This document shows positions 34,945-42,120 of a DNA stretch of 44,213 nt, piece after piece; the stretch's first letter is position 1, and the number at the start of each line of letters is the position of its first letter. Below the pieces are notes generated by a model. The model saw only the letters and a list, made by a program, of their open reading frames with translations, did no database searches and was not told the origin of the DNA. The stretch spans positions 1 to 44,213 of the forward strand of contig JAFSYO010000139.1 of assembly GCA_017449925.1 (NCBI GenBank), given 5' to 3'. This DNA is from Stomatobaculum sp. (lineage in GTDB: Bacteria > Bacillota_A > Clostridia > Lachnospirales > Lachnospiraceae). A program made the translations under genes and the position numbers.

Positions 34945-34964
34945 GCGGCCCGGCACCGGGCCGC
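34945..34964 (+). promoter_or_regulatory. GC-rich leader hairpin before the channel gene
   Basis: GCGGCCCGG and CCGGGCCGC form a perfect 9-bp inverted repeat with only 2 bases between (effectively an 8-bp stem with a 4-base loop). No T-run follows, so it is not a terminator. It lies 27 bases before the chosen start codon. Confidence 0.6.
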
Positions 34965-34991
34965 AGAACTAAAGAATCTGGTGATGTGATC

Positions 34992-36152
34992 ATGAACTTC
35001 AGAAAATTCCTGTCAAAACTGAAAAAGCGCGCGATGAATTCGCACGCTTCCCTGATTCTGGGGGGTATCGCTGTCTATACGATCCTCTGCTATTTTTACT
35101 GGATGGCAGAGGGCGGACCGGACGGAAAGAAGACCTTTTGGGATATCCTGCTGTGGAACAATATCAATATCATCCTGAGCCGAGGCTACACGGACTTTAT
35201 TCCTTCGACCTGGCAGGGCCGGGGGATCCTGATGATATTCATCATGTTCAGCATGCTTTTCCTGTCCACGATCATCGGCTTTATCTCATCGAAGATCAAT
35301 GCCTACAGCAACAGTCCGGTAAGGAGGATCAAAAAAGTGCAGTCTCTCTCCAATCATGTCGTCATATTCGGCTGGAAGAATGACATCAAGAGCCTGATCA
35401 GCGATATCGTCCGCAAATCGAACAGCCTGACCACGGAAGACATCGTGATCGTCAACAACGTGAGCGATCTGAAAATGCAGTCTCTTCTGATGGATGAGGA
35501 AATGAAAGGCATCCACTACATCCGCGGCGAATTCACCGAAGAGCAGATGCTGCTGAACGCGAATATAAAAAAGGCTTCCACAGCCCTCGTGCTTGGCGAA
35601 GCGCACGAGAGCCTGGAGCCCGAGCTGGTCGATTCCCGGATTTTTGTCTGTACTCTGATGATCAAAGCCCTCAGCCCGCGCTGCCATGTCTGCGCCCTCG
35701 TGCAGACAGAGCGCTACCGGAACTACCTGGTGGCCCAGAAATGCGACGAAGTCATCTATACGGAAGAGTACAGCAGGTATATCCTTTCCACTGCAACCAA
35801 TTCCACAGGTATGGCCAACGTGCTCCGCGCCCTGTTCGGCACCAGCAGCGGGACCAGCATCCAGATCCTTCCCGTCGAATACGCCTGGCGGGAGAAAAGC
35901 TACGCTGAACTAGCGAAGTACTATAAAGAAAAGGGAACGCTGGCCCTCGGTGTCCTGGAGAATATGGGCGCTGAAATGACCATCAAGCATACGACCCTGG
36001 CCGACGCCATGAAGGCGAGCAACTACGGCGAGATCATACAGAAGCTGAAAACAGTCAAGGATATGGAACGCAACCATCCGCTGCTCAATCCTCCCGACGA
36101 CTACATCCTGGGGAGAAACATGGGCGTGATCGTGCTGACAGAGGAGACATGA
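34992..36152 (+). CDS. Two-TM ion channel with RCK domains (MthK-like), atypical filter
   Basis: A 386-residue membrane protein. TM1 (ASLILGGIAVYTILCYFYWM), a pore helix and filter region (DILLWNNINIILSRGYTDFI), TM2 (ILMIFIMFSMLFLSTIIGFI) and an RCK module follow. RCK_N starts NHVVIFGWKND, close to the MthK GW motif; an RCK_C-like end has NPPDDYILGRNMGVIVL. The K+ filter TVGYGD reads SRGYTD, so selectivity may not be standard. I chose the ATG at 34992; an upstream TTG frame from 34890 overlaps the promoter. The next gene, a cyclic-nucleotide-binding protein, overlaps the stop by 4 bases (ATGA). Confidence 0.85.
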   Translation: MNFRKFLSKLKKRAMNSHASLILGGIAVYTILCYFYWMAEGGPDGKKTFWDILLWNNINIILSRGYTDFIPSTWQGRGILMIFIMFSMLFLSTIIGFISSKINAYSNSPVRRIKKVQSLSNHVVIFGWKNDIKSLISDIVRKSNSLTTEDIVIVNNVSDLKMQSLLMDEEMKGIHYIRGEFTEEQMLLNANIKKASTALVLGEAHESLEPELVDSRIFVCTLMIKALSPRCHVCALVQTERYRNYLVAQKCDEVIYTEEYSRYILSTATNSTGMANVLRALFGTSSGTSIQILPVEYAWREKSYAELAKYYKEKGTLALGVLENMGAEMTIKHTTLADAMKASNYGEIIQKLKTVKDMERNHPLLNPPDDYILGRNMGVIVLTEET

Positions 36153-36649
36153 CGATGGCATCTGAAAAAGAAATACTTGAAGGTCTGAAGACTTTTCCCC
36201 TCCTGAGCAACCTGCCGGAAGAAGATCTGGCGCGCCTTGCCTCCATCGTGGAGGAGGAACACTTCCCGGCAGGGACCAAGATCCTGACAGAGGGAGAGTT
36301 CGGCGATAAAATGTATATGCTCTGGGAGGGAAATGTCGATGTGCTGAAGACGACCCTCTACGGAGAGCCCTACGTGGCAGCTTCCCTGAAGGACAGCTAT
36401 CACTGCTTCTTCGGAGAGATGGCCCTCATCGACCGCGGCGAGCGCTCCGCCTCGATCCGCGCCAAAACGGACTGCCGGACCCTGAGCATCGGTCACGAGG
36501 ACTTCCAGCGCTTCTGCAGGGAATATCCGAACGTCGGGATCGAGCTTCTTATGTCCATATCCTCAACTCTCGTCCACAACCTGAGGATGGAGAATGAAAA
36601 CCTGCATATTGTCTATCAGGCCCTGATCGAAGAAATAGAGGAGCATTGA
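36149..36649 (+). CDS. Stand-alone cyclic-nucleotide-binding domain protein
   Basis: A 166-residue soluble protein made of one CRP-type cNMP-binding domain. It has LTEGEFGDKMYMLWEGNVDV and the phosphate-binding cassette FGEMALIDRGERSASIRA, with the Glu and the Arg-Ser-Ala that contact cyclic phosphate in known binders. A short C-terminal helix (LVHNLRMENENLHIVYQALI) follows and there is no DNA-binding HTH, so it is not a Crp/Fnr regulator. It overlaps the channel gene by 4 bases (ATGA), which implies coupled translation and suggests it is a regulatory subunit of that channel. An in-frame ATG at 36155 is an alternative start. Confidence 0.88.
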   Translation: MTMASEKEILEGLKTFPLLSNLPEEDLARLASIVEEEHFPAGTKILTEGEFGDKMYMLWEGNVDVLKTTLYGEPYVAASLKDSYHCFFGEMALIDRGERSASIRAKTDCRTLSIGHEDFQRFCREYPNVGIELLMSISSTLVHNLRMENENLHIVYQALIEEIEEH

Positions 36650-36667
36650 TGCTCCTCTGTTTATTTT
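36638..36667. terminator. Bidirectional terminator at the CNB stop codon
   Basis: GAGGAGCA (36638-36645) pairs with TGCTCCTC (36650-36657); the CNB stop codon lies in the loop. T-rich sequence follows (TGTTTATTTT). It also serves the converging dipeptidase gene. Confidence 0.8.
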
Positions 36668-37311
36668 CTGAGCGCTCCCGCGCACACCGGAAAATCAAAG
36701 TAGGTGTCCGGGTAGGGCTCATCATCCAGCATAAAATGCCACCATTCGCAGTCCAGCGGCTTGAAGCCGCTCCGGACCATGACCCGCTGCAGCAGCATCC
36801 GGTTCTCATACTGCTCTTCGGTGATCCCTGTACAATCCGGATGGGAGATCTCCCCGAAAAAGTCAAAGGGACTCCCCATATCGGCTTCCTTCCCCGTCCT
36901 CATATCAAGGAGCGTCAGATCAACGGAGCTCCCCCTGCTGTGGCTGGACTGTTTCGCGATATAGCCTCTGCGGAACAGTTCCGCCTTTTCAAGTTCCGGA
37001 TAAAAGTACTGCTTCATCCGGATATCCGTATCCTCAATTCCCCAGAGCACAAAGTGCTTTACCGCCCGGGCAGGACGATATGCGTCGAAGATCTTCATCT
37101 GGTAACCCATGACATAAAGATCATTCGCCACTGACTTTAAGGCTCTGGCTGCATCCAGTGTCAGAAGGGCGCAGGGCTCCTCATATCCGTCGATCCTCTC
37201 CCCGATAAAGTTATAGGACGCATGATAGCGGATCTCCTGTATTACATGCGGAACATAGTCCGCCAGCATCACAAAGCCGGAAGAATCCAGAGTATGCTCT
37301 GGCTTTTTCAT
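36661..37311 (-). CDS. D-alanyl-D-alanine dipeptidase (VanX/DdpX type, M15D)
   Basis: A 216-residue zinc dipeptidase. Metal ligands and catalytic residues are visible: Arg79 in FDAYRP, His124 and Asp131 in SSHSRGSSVDLTL, Glu189 and His192 in EWWHF. There is no signal peptide, so it is cytosolic. No vanH, vanA or vanRS genes are near, so a role in D-Ala-D-Ala recycling is more likely than glycopeptide resistance. It starts 1 base after the stop of the wall-binding-repeat protein gene and its GGAGG ribosome site lies in that gene, so the two form an operon. Confidence 0.92.
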   Translation of the reverse strand: MKKPEHTLDSSGFVMLADYVPHVIQEIRYHASYNFIGERIDGYEEPCALLTLDAARALKSVANDLYVMGYQMKIFDAYRPARAVKHFVLWGIEDTDIRMKQYFYPELEKAELFRRGYIAKQSSHSRGSSVDLTLLDMRTGKEADMGSPFDFFGEISHPDCTGITEEQYENRMLLQRVMVRSGFKPLDCEWWHFMLDDEPYPDTYFDFPVCAGALRK

Positions 37312-37312
37312 T

Positions 37313-38152
37313 TTAGTCCTCCTTTTGCTCTGTATCCTCAGGACTTTCGAGACCTGTCGATTTCCCGCTTCCGGACAGATAGTAATCGATATTGTCGTAG
37401 GTCGCGTCTACGTAAGACAGCAGTCTTTTTCCTTTCCCGTACTTTTCGTACTTCGCCTCTTCCTCTGCTTTTCCATCTCCGAGAAACCATGTATCCAGAA
37501 GTGTCAGCCCGCTGGACGGATCATAGGCATAAGCTGCCGTGACCGCTTTCCCTCTGGTCCTTTCAACAAACACGATCGACCTTTCCGGATCTGCGGATTC
37601 AACATAATCGATCTCGCCGAATTCTTCCTTCTGCAGGCCTGCGCTGTTGTAGTAAAGGAAAGAATTCACCATGTCATCCCATCCCTCGTCTGATACAACA
37701 GATATTTCCATAATGCCGTCGTTGTTGATGTCCGCCAGGGCAAATTGTCTGGCCTCGACCCCGCGGCTGTTCCAGGTCTTGTTCAGTAAAACGTTCTTGT
37801 AAGCGGCAGCAGCAGCTTCTGCGGCAGATGACATCCCGGAAACCGACGCGCTAAAGCCTCTCTTCTGTACGACACCATTTACTTCCCACTGACCGTCGCG
37901 GTTCACGCGGTACCCGTCGATCTCATTATCGTATGCCATGTAGCCGTCACTGGAGAAATAATAGCATTCCGCGGTTCCGTCCACGTTGCCGTCGATCCAT
38001 TTCCACTCAGATGCCGGGTAGGTACCGTCATCATTCTGATACCACCACCCTTCGTCATCGAGTACCCACTGTCCTGCGAAAGAAGAAACCGTCATGGCTG
38101 CTGTCAGCGCAAATCCGATAACAATGCTTCTGATCCAGTTCTTGTTTGTCAT
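37313..38152 (-). CDS. Secreted protein with cell-wall/choline-binding-type repeats
   Basis: A 279-residue exported protein. A signal peptide (cleavage near SFA-GQ) is followed by about three CW-binding-type repeats (GQWVLDDEGWWYQNDDGTYP, EWKWIDGN, CYYFSSDGYMAYDNEIDGYR). An EF-hand-like segment LADINNDGIMEI, as in FG-GAP/VCBS proteins, and an acidic C-terminal domain of unknown function follow. CW repeats of this kind bind choline on teichoic acids in some Firmicutes; with so few copies, binding here is uncertain. The ATG at 38152 has GAGG 9 bases upstream and is preferred over the GTG at 38167. It leads an operon with the D-Ala-D-Ala dipeptidase. Confidence 0.8.
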   Translation of the reverse strand: MTNKNWIRSIVIGFALTAAMTVSSFAGQWVLDDEGWWYQNDDGTYPASEWKWIDGNVDGTAECYYFSSDGYMAYDNEIDGYRVNRDGQWEVNGVVQKRGFSASVSGMSSAAEAAAAAYKNVLLNKTWNSRGVEARQFALADINNDGIMEISVVSDEGWDDMVNSFLYYNSAGLQKEEFGEIDYVESADPERSIVFVERTRGKAVTAAYAYDPSSGLTLLDTWFLGDGKAEEEAKYEKYGKGKRLLSYVDATYDNIDYYLSGSGKSTGLESPEDTEQKED

Positions 38153-38262
38153 CTTTATTATCCTCACTTTTCACAAATGCAGACGTCTTTAAAAAGATTA
38201 TAGAATCATCTGTCCGGAACTGCAACCGGCGCATTTTGACCCTGTTCCGGCAAGGCGTCAAA

Positions 38263-38291
38263 TTGACAAATCAGCCCTGATATGTTATTGT
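38263..38291 (+). promoter_or_regulatory. Sigma-A promoter of the ATP-grasp/alpha-E operon
   Basis: TTGACA (38263-38268), a 17-base spacer and TATTGT (38286-38291). The expected start is near 38298, a few bases before the leader hairpin. Confidence 0.7.
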
Positions 38292-38303
38292 TTTTTCACG
38301 AGC

Positions 38304-38346
38304 AAAGGCGTTTTACACATAGGTGCACTACGCCTTTTTCTTTTTG
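38304..38346 (+). terminator. Terminator-like hairpin in the ATP-grasp operon leader
   Basis: AAAGGCGT (38304-38311) pairs with ACGCCTTT (38330-38337), followed by TTTTTCTTTTTG. It lies between the promoter and the first gene, with no plus-strand gene upstream that would need it, so it may be an attenuator. Confidence 0.6.
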
Positions 38347-38371
38347 CAAGACGTGAGAGGAGGGGTCTGAT

Positions 38372-39694
38372 ATGGTCAATCTTGAAAACCTGCTGAACAG
38401 TACCGAGGACATCAACAAACAGCTGGCCCGTTACGGCGTTAAGTTCGGCATCTATAAAAACGGCGTCTTTAAGGAGCAGCTCTTTCCATATGACCCCATT
38501 CCCAGGATCATCGAAAAGGAAGAGTTCGATTTTCTGGAGAGAGGACTCAAGCAGAGAGTCAAGGCCCTGAATCTTTTCCTGAAGGACGTCTACAATGAGA
38601 AACAGATCATAAAGGACGGGATCGTCCCTGCCGATTTTGTCTACGCGGCCAGCGGCTATCTGGCTCCCTGCGAGGGGATCGTGCCGCCGAAGGAAGTATA
38701 CTCTCACATCTCCGGCATCGACCTCGTTCTGGGAAAAGACGGGGTCTGGTATATTCTGGAGGACAACCTGCGGGTTCCTTCCGGAGCGTCCTATCCGACC
38801 ATCGTCCGGAACCTGGAGAGAAGATGCAGCCCCCGCACCTTCCATGACACTCCGATCGAAGACAACCGCGATTATCCCAAACTGCTGAAGCGCGCGATGG
38901 ATTACGTGAACACCGGCGGGATCAATGTTGTGTTCACCCCCGGACGGTACAATGCTGCCTATTTTGAGCATTCTTATCTGGCAGAACAGATGAAGGTGCC
39001 GCTGGTCACCTGCAATGACCTCACTGTGGAAGGCGATTATCTGTACTTCACAGGCTACGCGGGCAAAAAGGAGCGGGTCGGAGCCGTGTACCGCAGGATC
39101 TCCGACGAGTATATGGATCCGATGACCTTCAATCCGGAGTCCCTGATCGGCATCCCGCATATCTTCGAGGTGTACCGCAAGGGCAACGTCGCATTGATGA
39201 ACACTCCCGGAAACGGCATCGCGGATGACAAGGGGATTTACTATTTCGTTCCCAAAATGATCAAGTACTACCTAGGCGAGCAAGCGATCCTCAGCAACGC
39301 GCCCACCTATCTCCCCTTCTATCAGGAGGACAGGGACTACGTGCTGGAGAACTTTGACAACCTCGTCATAAAAGACGTGGCAGAGGCCGGCGGTTACGGC
39401 GTCGTCTTCGGAAACAAGCTCACCGCCGAAGAAAAAGAGCACATGATCTCCATGGTCAAAAACGAGCCCAGACGCTTCATCGCCCAGGAAGTCATCGACT
39501 TCTGCGACATCCCGATCCTGGAAGGGGACGGACAGGTGGAGCGGAAAGCCGATCTGCGCGCGTTCGTGATCAGCAGTGAGGATCCGGTGGTCTGGAAGAG
39601 CGGACTGACACGGTTCTCGAGGAACCCGGATTCCTTTATCGTCAATTCGTCTCAAGGAGGAGGTTTTAAAGACACATGGGTATTAAGTCAGTAA
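38372..39694 (+). CDS. Circularly permuted ATP-grasp protein (DUF404/DUF407 type)
   Basis: A 440-residue protein of the CP_ATPgrasp family, predicted to make an amide bond with ATP, as an amidoligase acting on a peptide or amino acid. Family segments include KQRVKALNLFLKDVYNEKQI, YILEDNLRVPSGASYPTIVR, FVPKMIKYYLGEQAIL, NLVIKDVAEAGGYGVVFG (glycine-rich ATP-binding part) and RKADLRAFVISS. GAGAGGAGGGG lies about 9 bases before the ATG. The next gene (alpha-E) overlaps its end by 19 bases. The ATP-grasp + alpha-E + transglutaminase group is a known conserved neighbourhood of unproven product. Confidence 0.9.
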   Translation: MVNLENLLNSTEDINKQLARYGVKFGIYKNGVFKEQLFPYDPIPRIIEKEEFDFLERGLKQRVKALNLFLKDVYNEKQIIKDGIVPADFVYAASGYLAPCEGIVPPKEVYSHISGIDLVLGKDGVWYILEDNLRVPSGASYPTIVRNLERRCSPRTFHDTPIEDNRDYPKLLKRAMDYVNTGGINVVFTPGRYNAAYFEHSYLAEQMKVPLVTCNDLTVEGDYLYFTGYAGKKERVGAVYRRISDEYMDPMTFNPESLIGIPHIFEVYRKGNVALMNTPGNGIADDKGIYYFVPKMIKYYLGEQAILSNAPTYLPFYQEDRDYVLENFDNLVIKDVAEAGGYGVVFGNKLTAEEKEHMISMVKNEPRRFIAQEVIDFCDIPILEGDGQVERKADLRAFVISSEDPVVWKSGLTRFSRNPDSFIVNSSQGGGFKDTWVLSQ

Positions 39695-40341
39695 TGAACA
39701 CCGACCGCCTGTACTGGCTGGGACGTTATTCCGAAAGAGTCTATACCACACTTAAACTGTTCTCCGCTTCTTTCGATACTCTGATCGAGCAGTACGGCGG
39801 CGATCACAAGGGATTCTGCGAGTCTCTGGAGATCCCTGACATCTATGCGGACAAGGACGACTTTATCGACAGATACGCCTTTAGTCCGGAGGACCCCAAC
39901 TCCATCATCTCCAACCTCAACCGGGCCTATGACAACGCCATCGAGCTGCGCGACGAGATCGGAAGCGAGACCCTCTCCTTTATCCAGATCGCCATCTACG
40001 AGATGAACAACGCAAAGCGCAGCGAAGCGCCGCTTCTGTACTTCCAGAAGATCACCGACGCGATCCTGGCTTTCTGGGGCTGCGTCGACGACCAGATCGA
40101 CGACGAGAACACCCGCAACATCATCAAGATCGGAAAGCGCATCGAGCGGCTGGATATCTACGCCCGCCTCAGGAAGGACAGAATTGCCTTAAAGCGCGAG
40201 ATCCACAGGCTCTCCGGCAGGATCGTCCGCACGGACCTGATCTACAAAAAGGGAAACCTGGAGAAGCTTGAAGAACTTGTCAATGCCGAAGAGATCGATT
40301 ACCGGGAACTTATCTCGACTGTAGAACAGCTGGTGGAGTGA
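39676..40341 (+). CDS. Alpha-E domain protein (DUF403)
   Basis: A 221-residue all-helical protein of the alpha-E family, always encoded with CP-ATP-grasp and transglutaminase-like proteins and thought to assist them; no catalytic activity is established. Landmarks are NTDRLYWLGRYSERVYTTLK at the start and the paired-acid stretch VDDQIDDENTRNIIKIGKRI. It overlaps the ATP-grasp gene by 19 bases; its ribosome site (AAGGAGGAGG) lies within that gene. It is followed with almost no gap by the transglutaminase gene. Confidence 0.92.
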   Translation: MGIKSVMNTDRLYWLGRYSERVYTTLKLFSASFDTLIEQYGGDHKGFCESLEIPDIYADKDDFIDRYAFSPEDPNSIISNLNRAYDNAIELRDEIGSETLSFIQIAIYEMNNAKRSEAPLLYFQKITDAILAFWGCVDDQIDDENTRNIIKIGKRIERLDIYARLRKDRIALKREIHRLSGRIVRTDLIYKKGNLEKLEELVNAEEIDYRELISTVEQLVE

Positions 40342-40346
40342 CATCT

Positions 40347-41168
40347 GTGAAGACACTTTCTTTTCATTATCACCTGAAGATCAGCATGGACGCTCCTGTG
40401 AGCCGCCATCATTTTACCCTGCGCTGTACGCCTGCCTCCGACGAGAGGCAGCGGATCACGCAGGTCCAGCATTATATTTTTCCCAGCGTATCCCTGAGCA
40501 GCAGCCGGGACCAGTGGAACAATATCCTGGTCTACGGCCACCACAGGGGGCTGCATTCGTCCTTCGAGGCGAATGTCTGCGGCCGGGCCGTGACAGGAAT
40601 GGCTTCCGGGACCCGTTCCCCAAAGCCTGAAAGAGACATGATCTTTCAGTATGCGACGCAGCTTACCGCGGCCGACGATGCCCTCCGGGAATTCGCCGGC
40701 CGCCTCGGCATTCGTTCCGGTGCTCCGGAGGAGGCTGAAGCCCTGATGCACGCTGTGTATGAGACCCTCTCCTACAAACCGGCTTCCACGACGATCAGCA
40801 CCAGCGCCGCAGAAGCCTTCGCTCTGGGCTGCGGCGTCTGTCAGGACTACTCCCACATCATGATCGCGGTGTGCCGCGCCGCCGGTATCCCCGCCAGATA
40901 CGCGGCCGGGATGATGCTCGGAGAAGGCCAGAGCCACGCCTGGGTCGAAGTCCTGCACGAAGGGATCTGGACCGGTTATGACCCCACGAACGATCTGGTA
41001 GTGTCTGATCAGCATATCAAAATGTCCCATGGAAGGGACGCGCGCGACTGTTCCATCAACCGCGGCATTTTTTTTGGATACGGCAGTCAGACAACGGAGA
41101 TCTCCGTGATCGTGACAGACGCCCAGGAGGGCATGGCATTTATCCCGGAGGAAGAAGAGCCCCGCTGA
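40347..41168 (+). CDS. Transglutaminase-like cysteine protein
   Basis: A 273-residue protein with an N-terminal beta-rich domain and a transglutaminase-like core. The triad is intact: Cys165 (GCGVCQDYSH), His197 (SHAWVEV) and Asp212 (YDPTND). Such proteins act as peptidases or acyl transferases; with ATP-grasp partners they are predicted to cut or rearrange the peptide made. I chose the GTG at 40347 because MKTLSFHYHLKI is the usual family start and GGTGGAG lies 10 bases upstream. An overlapping GTG at 40338 is possible. No signal peptide, so it is cytosolic. Confidence 0.9.
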   Translation: MKTLSFHYHLKISMDAPVSRHHFTLRCTPASDERQRITQVQHYIFPSVSLSSSRDQWNNILVYGHHRGLHSSFEANVCGRAVTGMASGTRSPKPERDMIFQYATQLTAADDALREFAGRLGIRSGAPEEAEALMHAVYETLSYKPASTTISTSAAEAFALGCGVCQDYSHIMIAVCRAAGIPARYAAGMMLGEGQSHAWVEVLHEGIWTGYDPTNDLVVSDQHIKMSHGRDARDCSINRGIFFGYGSQTTEISVIVTDAQEGMAFIPEEEEPR

Positions 41169-41184
41169 ACAAGGAGCATTTTAT

Positions 41185-42120
41185 ATGTTAGAAGATGTCA
41201 TCCGCATCCCTCTTCCGGTGGACGAGACTTTCCGCATCCGGAAAAACGTAATAAAAAACGGTGAAGGGAAGAGGCTTTGCGTCGTCACCGGCATCCACGG
41301 CGACGAACTGGAGGGTCAGTATGTGTGTTTCCTGCTGGCCCAGACCCTGAACCGCCATCCTGAAATGCTCCACGGCGCGGTGGAGATCTATCCCGCTGTG
41401 AATCCTCTCGGGATTGATTCCATCCAGCGCGGCATTCCGGGCTTCGATCTGGATATGAACCGGACTTTTCCCGGCTCCGATTCGGGCGTTATGACGGAGT
41501 ATATGGCACAGAAGCTCGTGGCCGATGTGGCCGGAGCCGACCTGGTCTTCGATATCCACGCCAGCAACATTTTCCTGACCGAGATACCGCAGATCCGCAT
41601 CAATGAACTGCATAAAGACATGCTGCTGCCCTTCGCCGTAAAAGCCAACATGGATTTTGTCTGGGTGCACGGCGCCAGCACCGTGCTGGAAGCAACATTC
41701 GCCTATTCCATGAACTCCATCGGGACGCCGTGCCTGGTGGTGGAAATGGGCGTCGGCATGCGTCTTACCGGGGAATACGGCCTGCAGCTGGTCAACGGCA
41801 TCCTGAACATCATGAAGGACCTTGGGATGTGGGCCGGGGAAGTTTCCCCGGTGAAAACACCCATCGTATCCGACAAGCTGGAGGAAGTCGTTTTCCTCAA
41901 TGCCACGTGCTCCGGCATGTTCATGAAGACGAAAAGCCAGGGCACCTGGGTCAAAAAGGGCGAGAGCGTCGGATATGTCTTCGACCCCTATAAGGGAGAG
42001 ATCCTGGAACACGTCAGTGCTACAAAGAGCGGTCTTCTGTTCACCATCCGCGAATACCCGCTGGTGGATGAAGGGTCCCTCATGGGACGGATACTTGTAG
42101 GGGGAGCGGAAAAGCGATGA
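41185..42120 (+). CDS. M14-type zinc deacylase/carboxypeptidase (AstE/AspA-like), complete active site
   Basis: A 311-residue protein of the succinylglutamate desuccinylase/aspartoacylase group. The active site is complete: His38 and Glu41 (GIHGDELEGQ), DLDMNRTFPG, His125 (VFDIHAS) and Glu187 (LVVEMGVGMR). The C-terminal third is a biotinyl-lipoyl-like beta barrel (CSGMFMKTKSQGTWVKKGES), as in other members. AAGGAG lies 8-10 bases before the ATG. It is fourth in the ATP-grasp operon, so its substrate may be the peptide or amide made there; that is inference. A degenerate paralogue overlaps its stop by 4 bases. Confidence 0.88.
   Translation: MLEDVIRIPLPVDETFRIRKNVIKNGEGKRLCVVTGIHGDELEGQYVCFLLAQTLNRHPEMLHGAVEIYPAVNPLGIDSIQRGIPGFDLDMNRTFPGSDSGVMTEYMAQKLVADVAGADLVFDIHASNIFLTEIPQIRINELHKDMLLPFAVKANMDFVWVHGASTVLEATFAYSMNSIGTPCLVVEMGVGMRLTGEYGLQLVNGILNIMKDLGMWAGEVSPVKTPIVSDKLEEVVFLNATCSGMFMKTKSQGTWVKKGESVGYVFDPYKGEILEHVSATKSGLLFTIREYPLVDEGSLMGRILVGGAEKR

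Noticed and set aside
36661..37311. VanX-like gene as a vancomycin resistance gene
   Set aside because: No vanH, ligase or vanRS genes nearby; stand-alone VanX-like dipeptidases occur widely in turnover roles.
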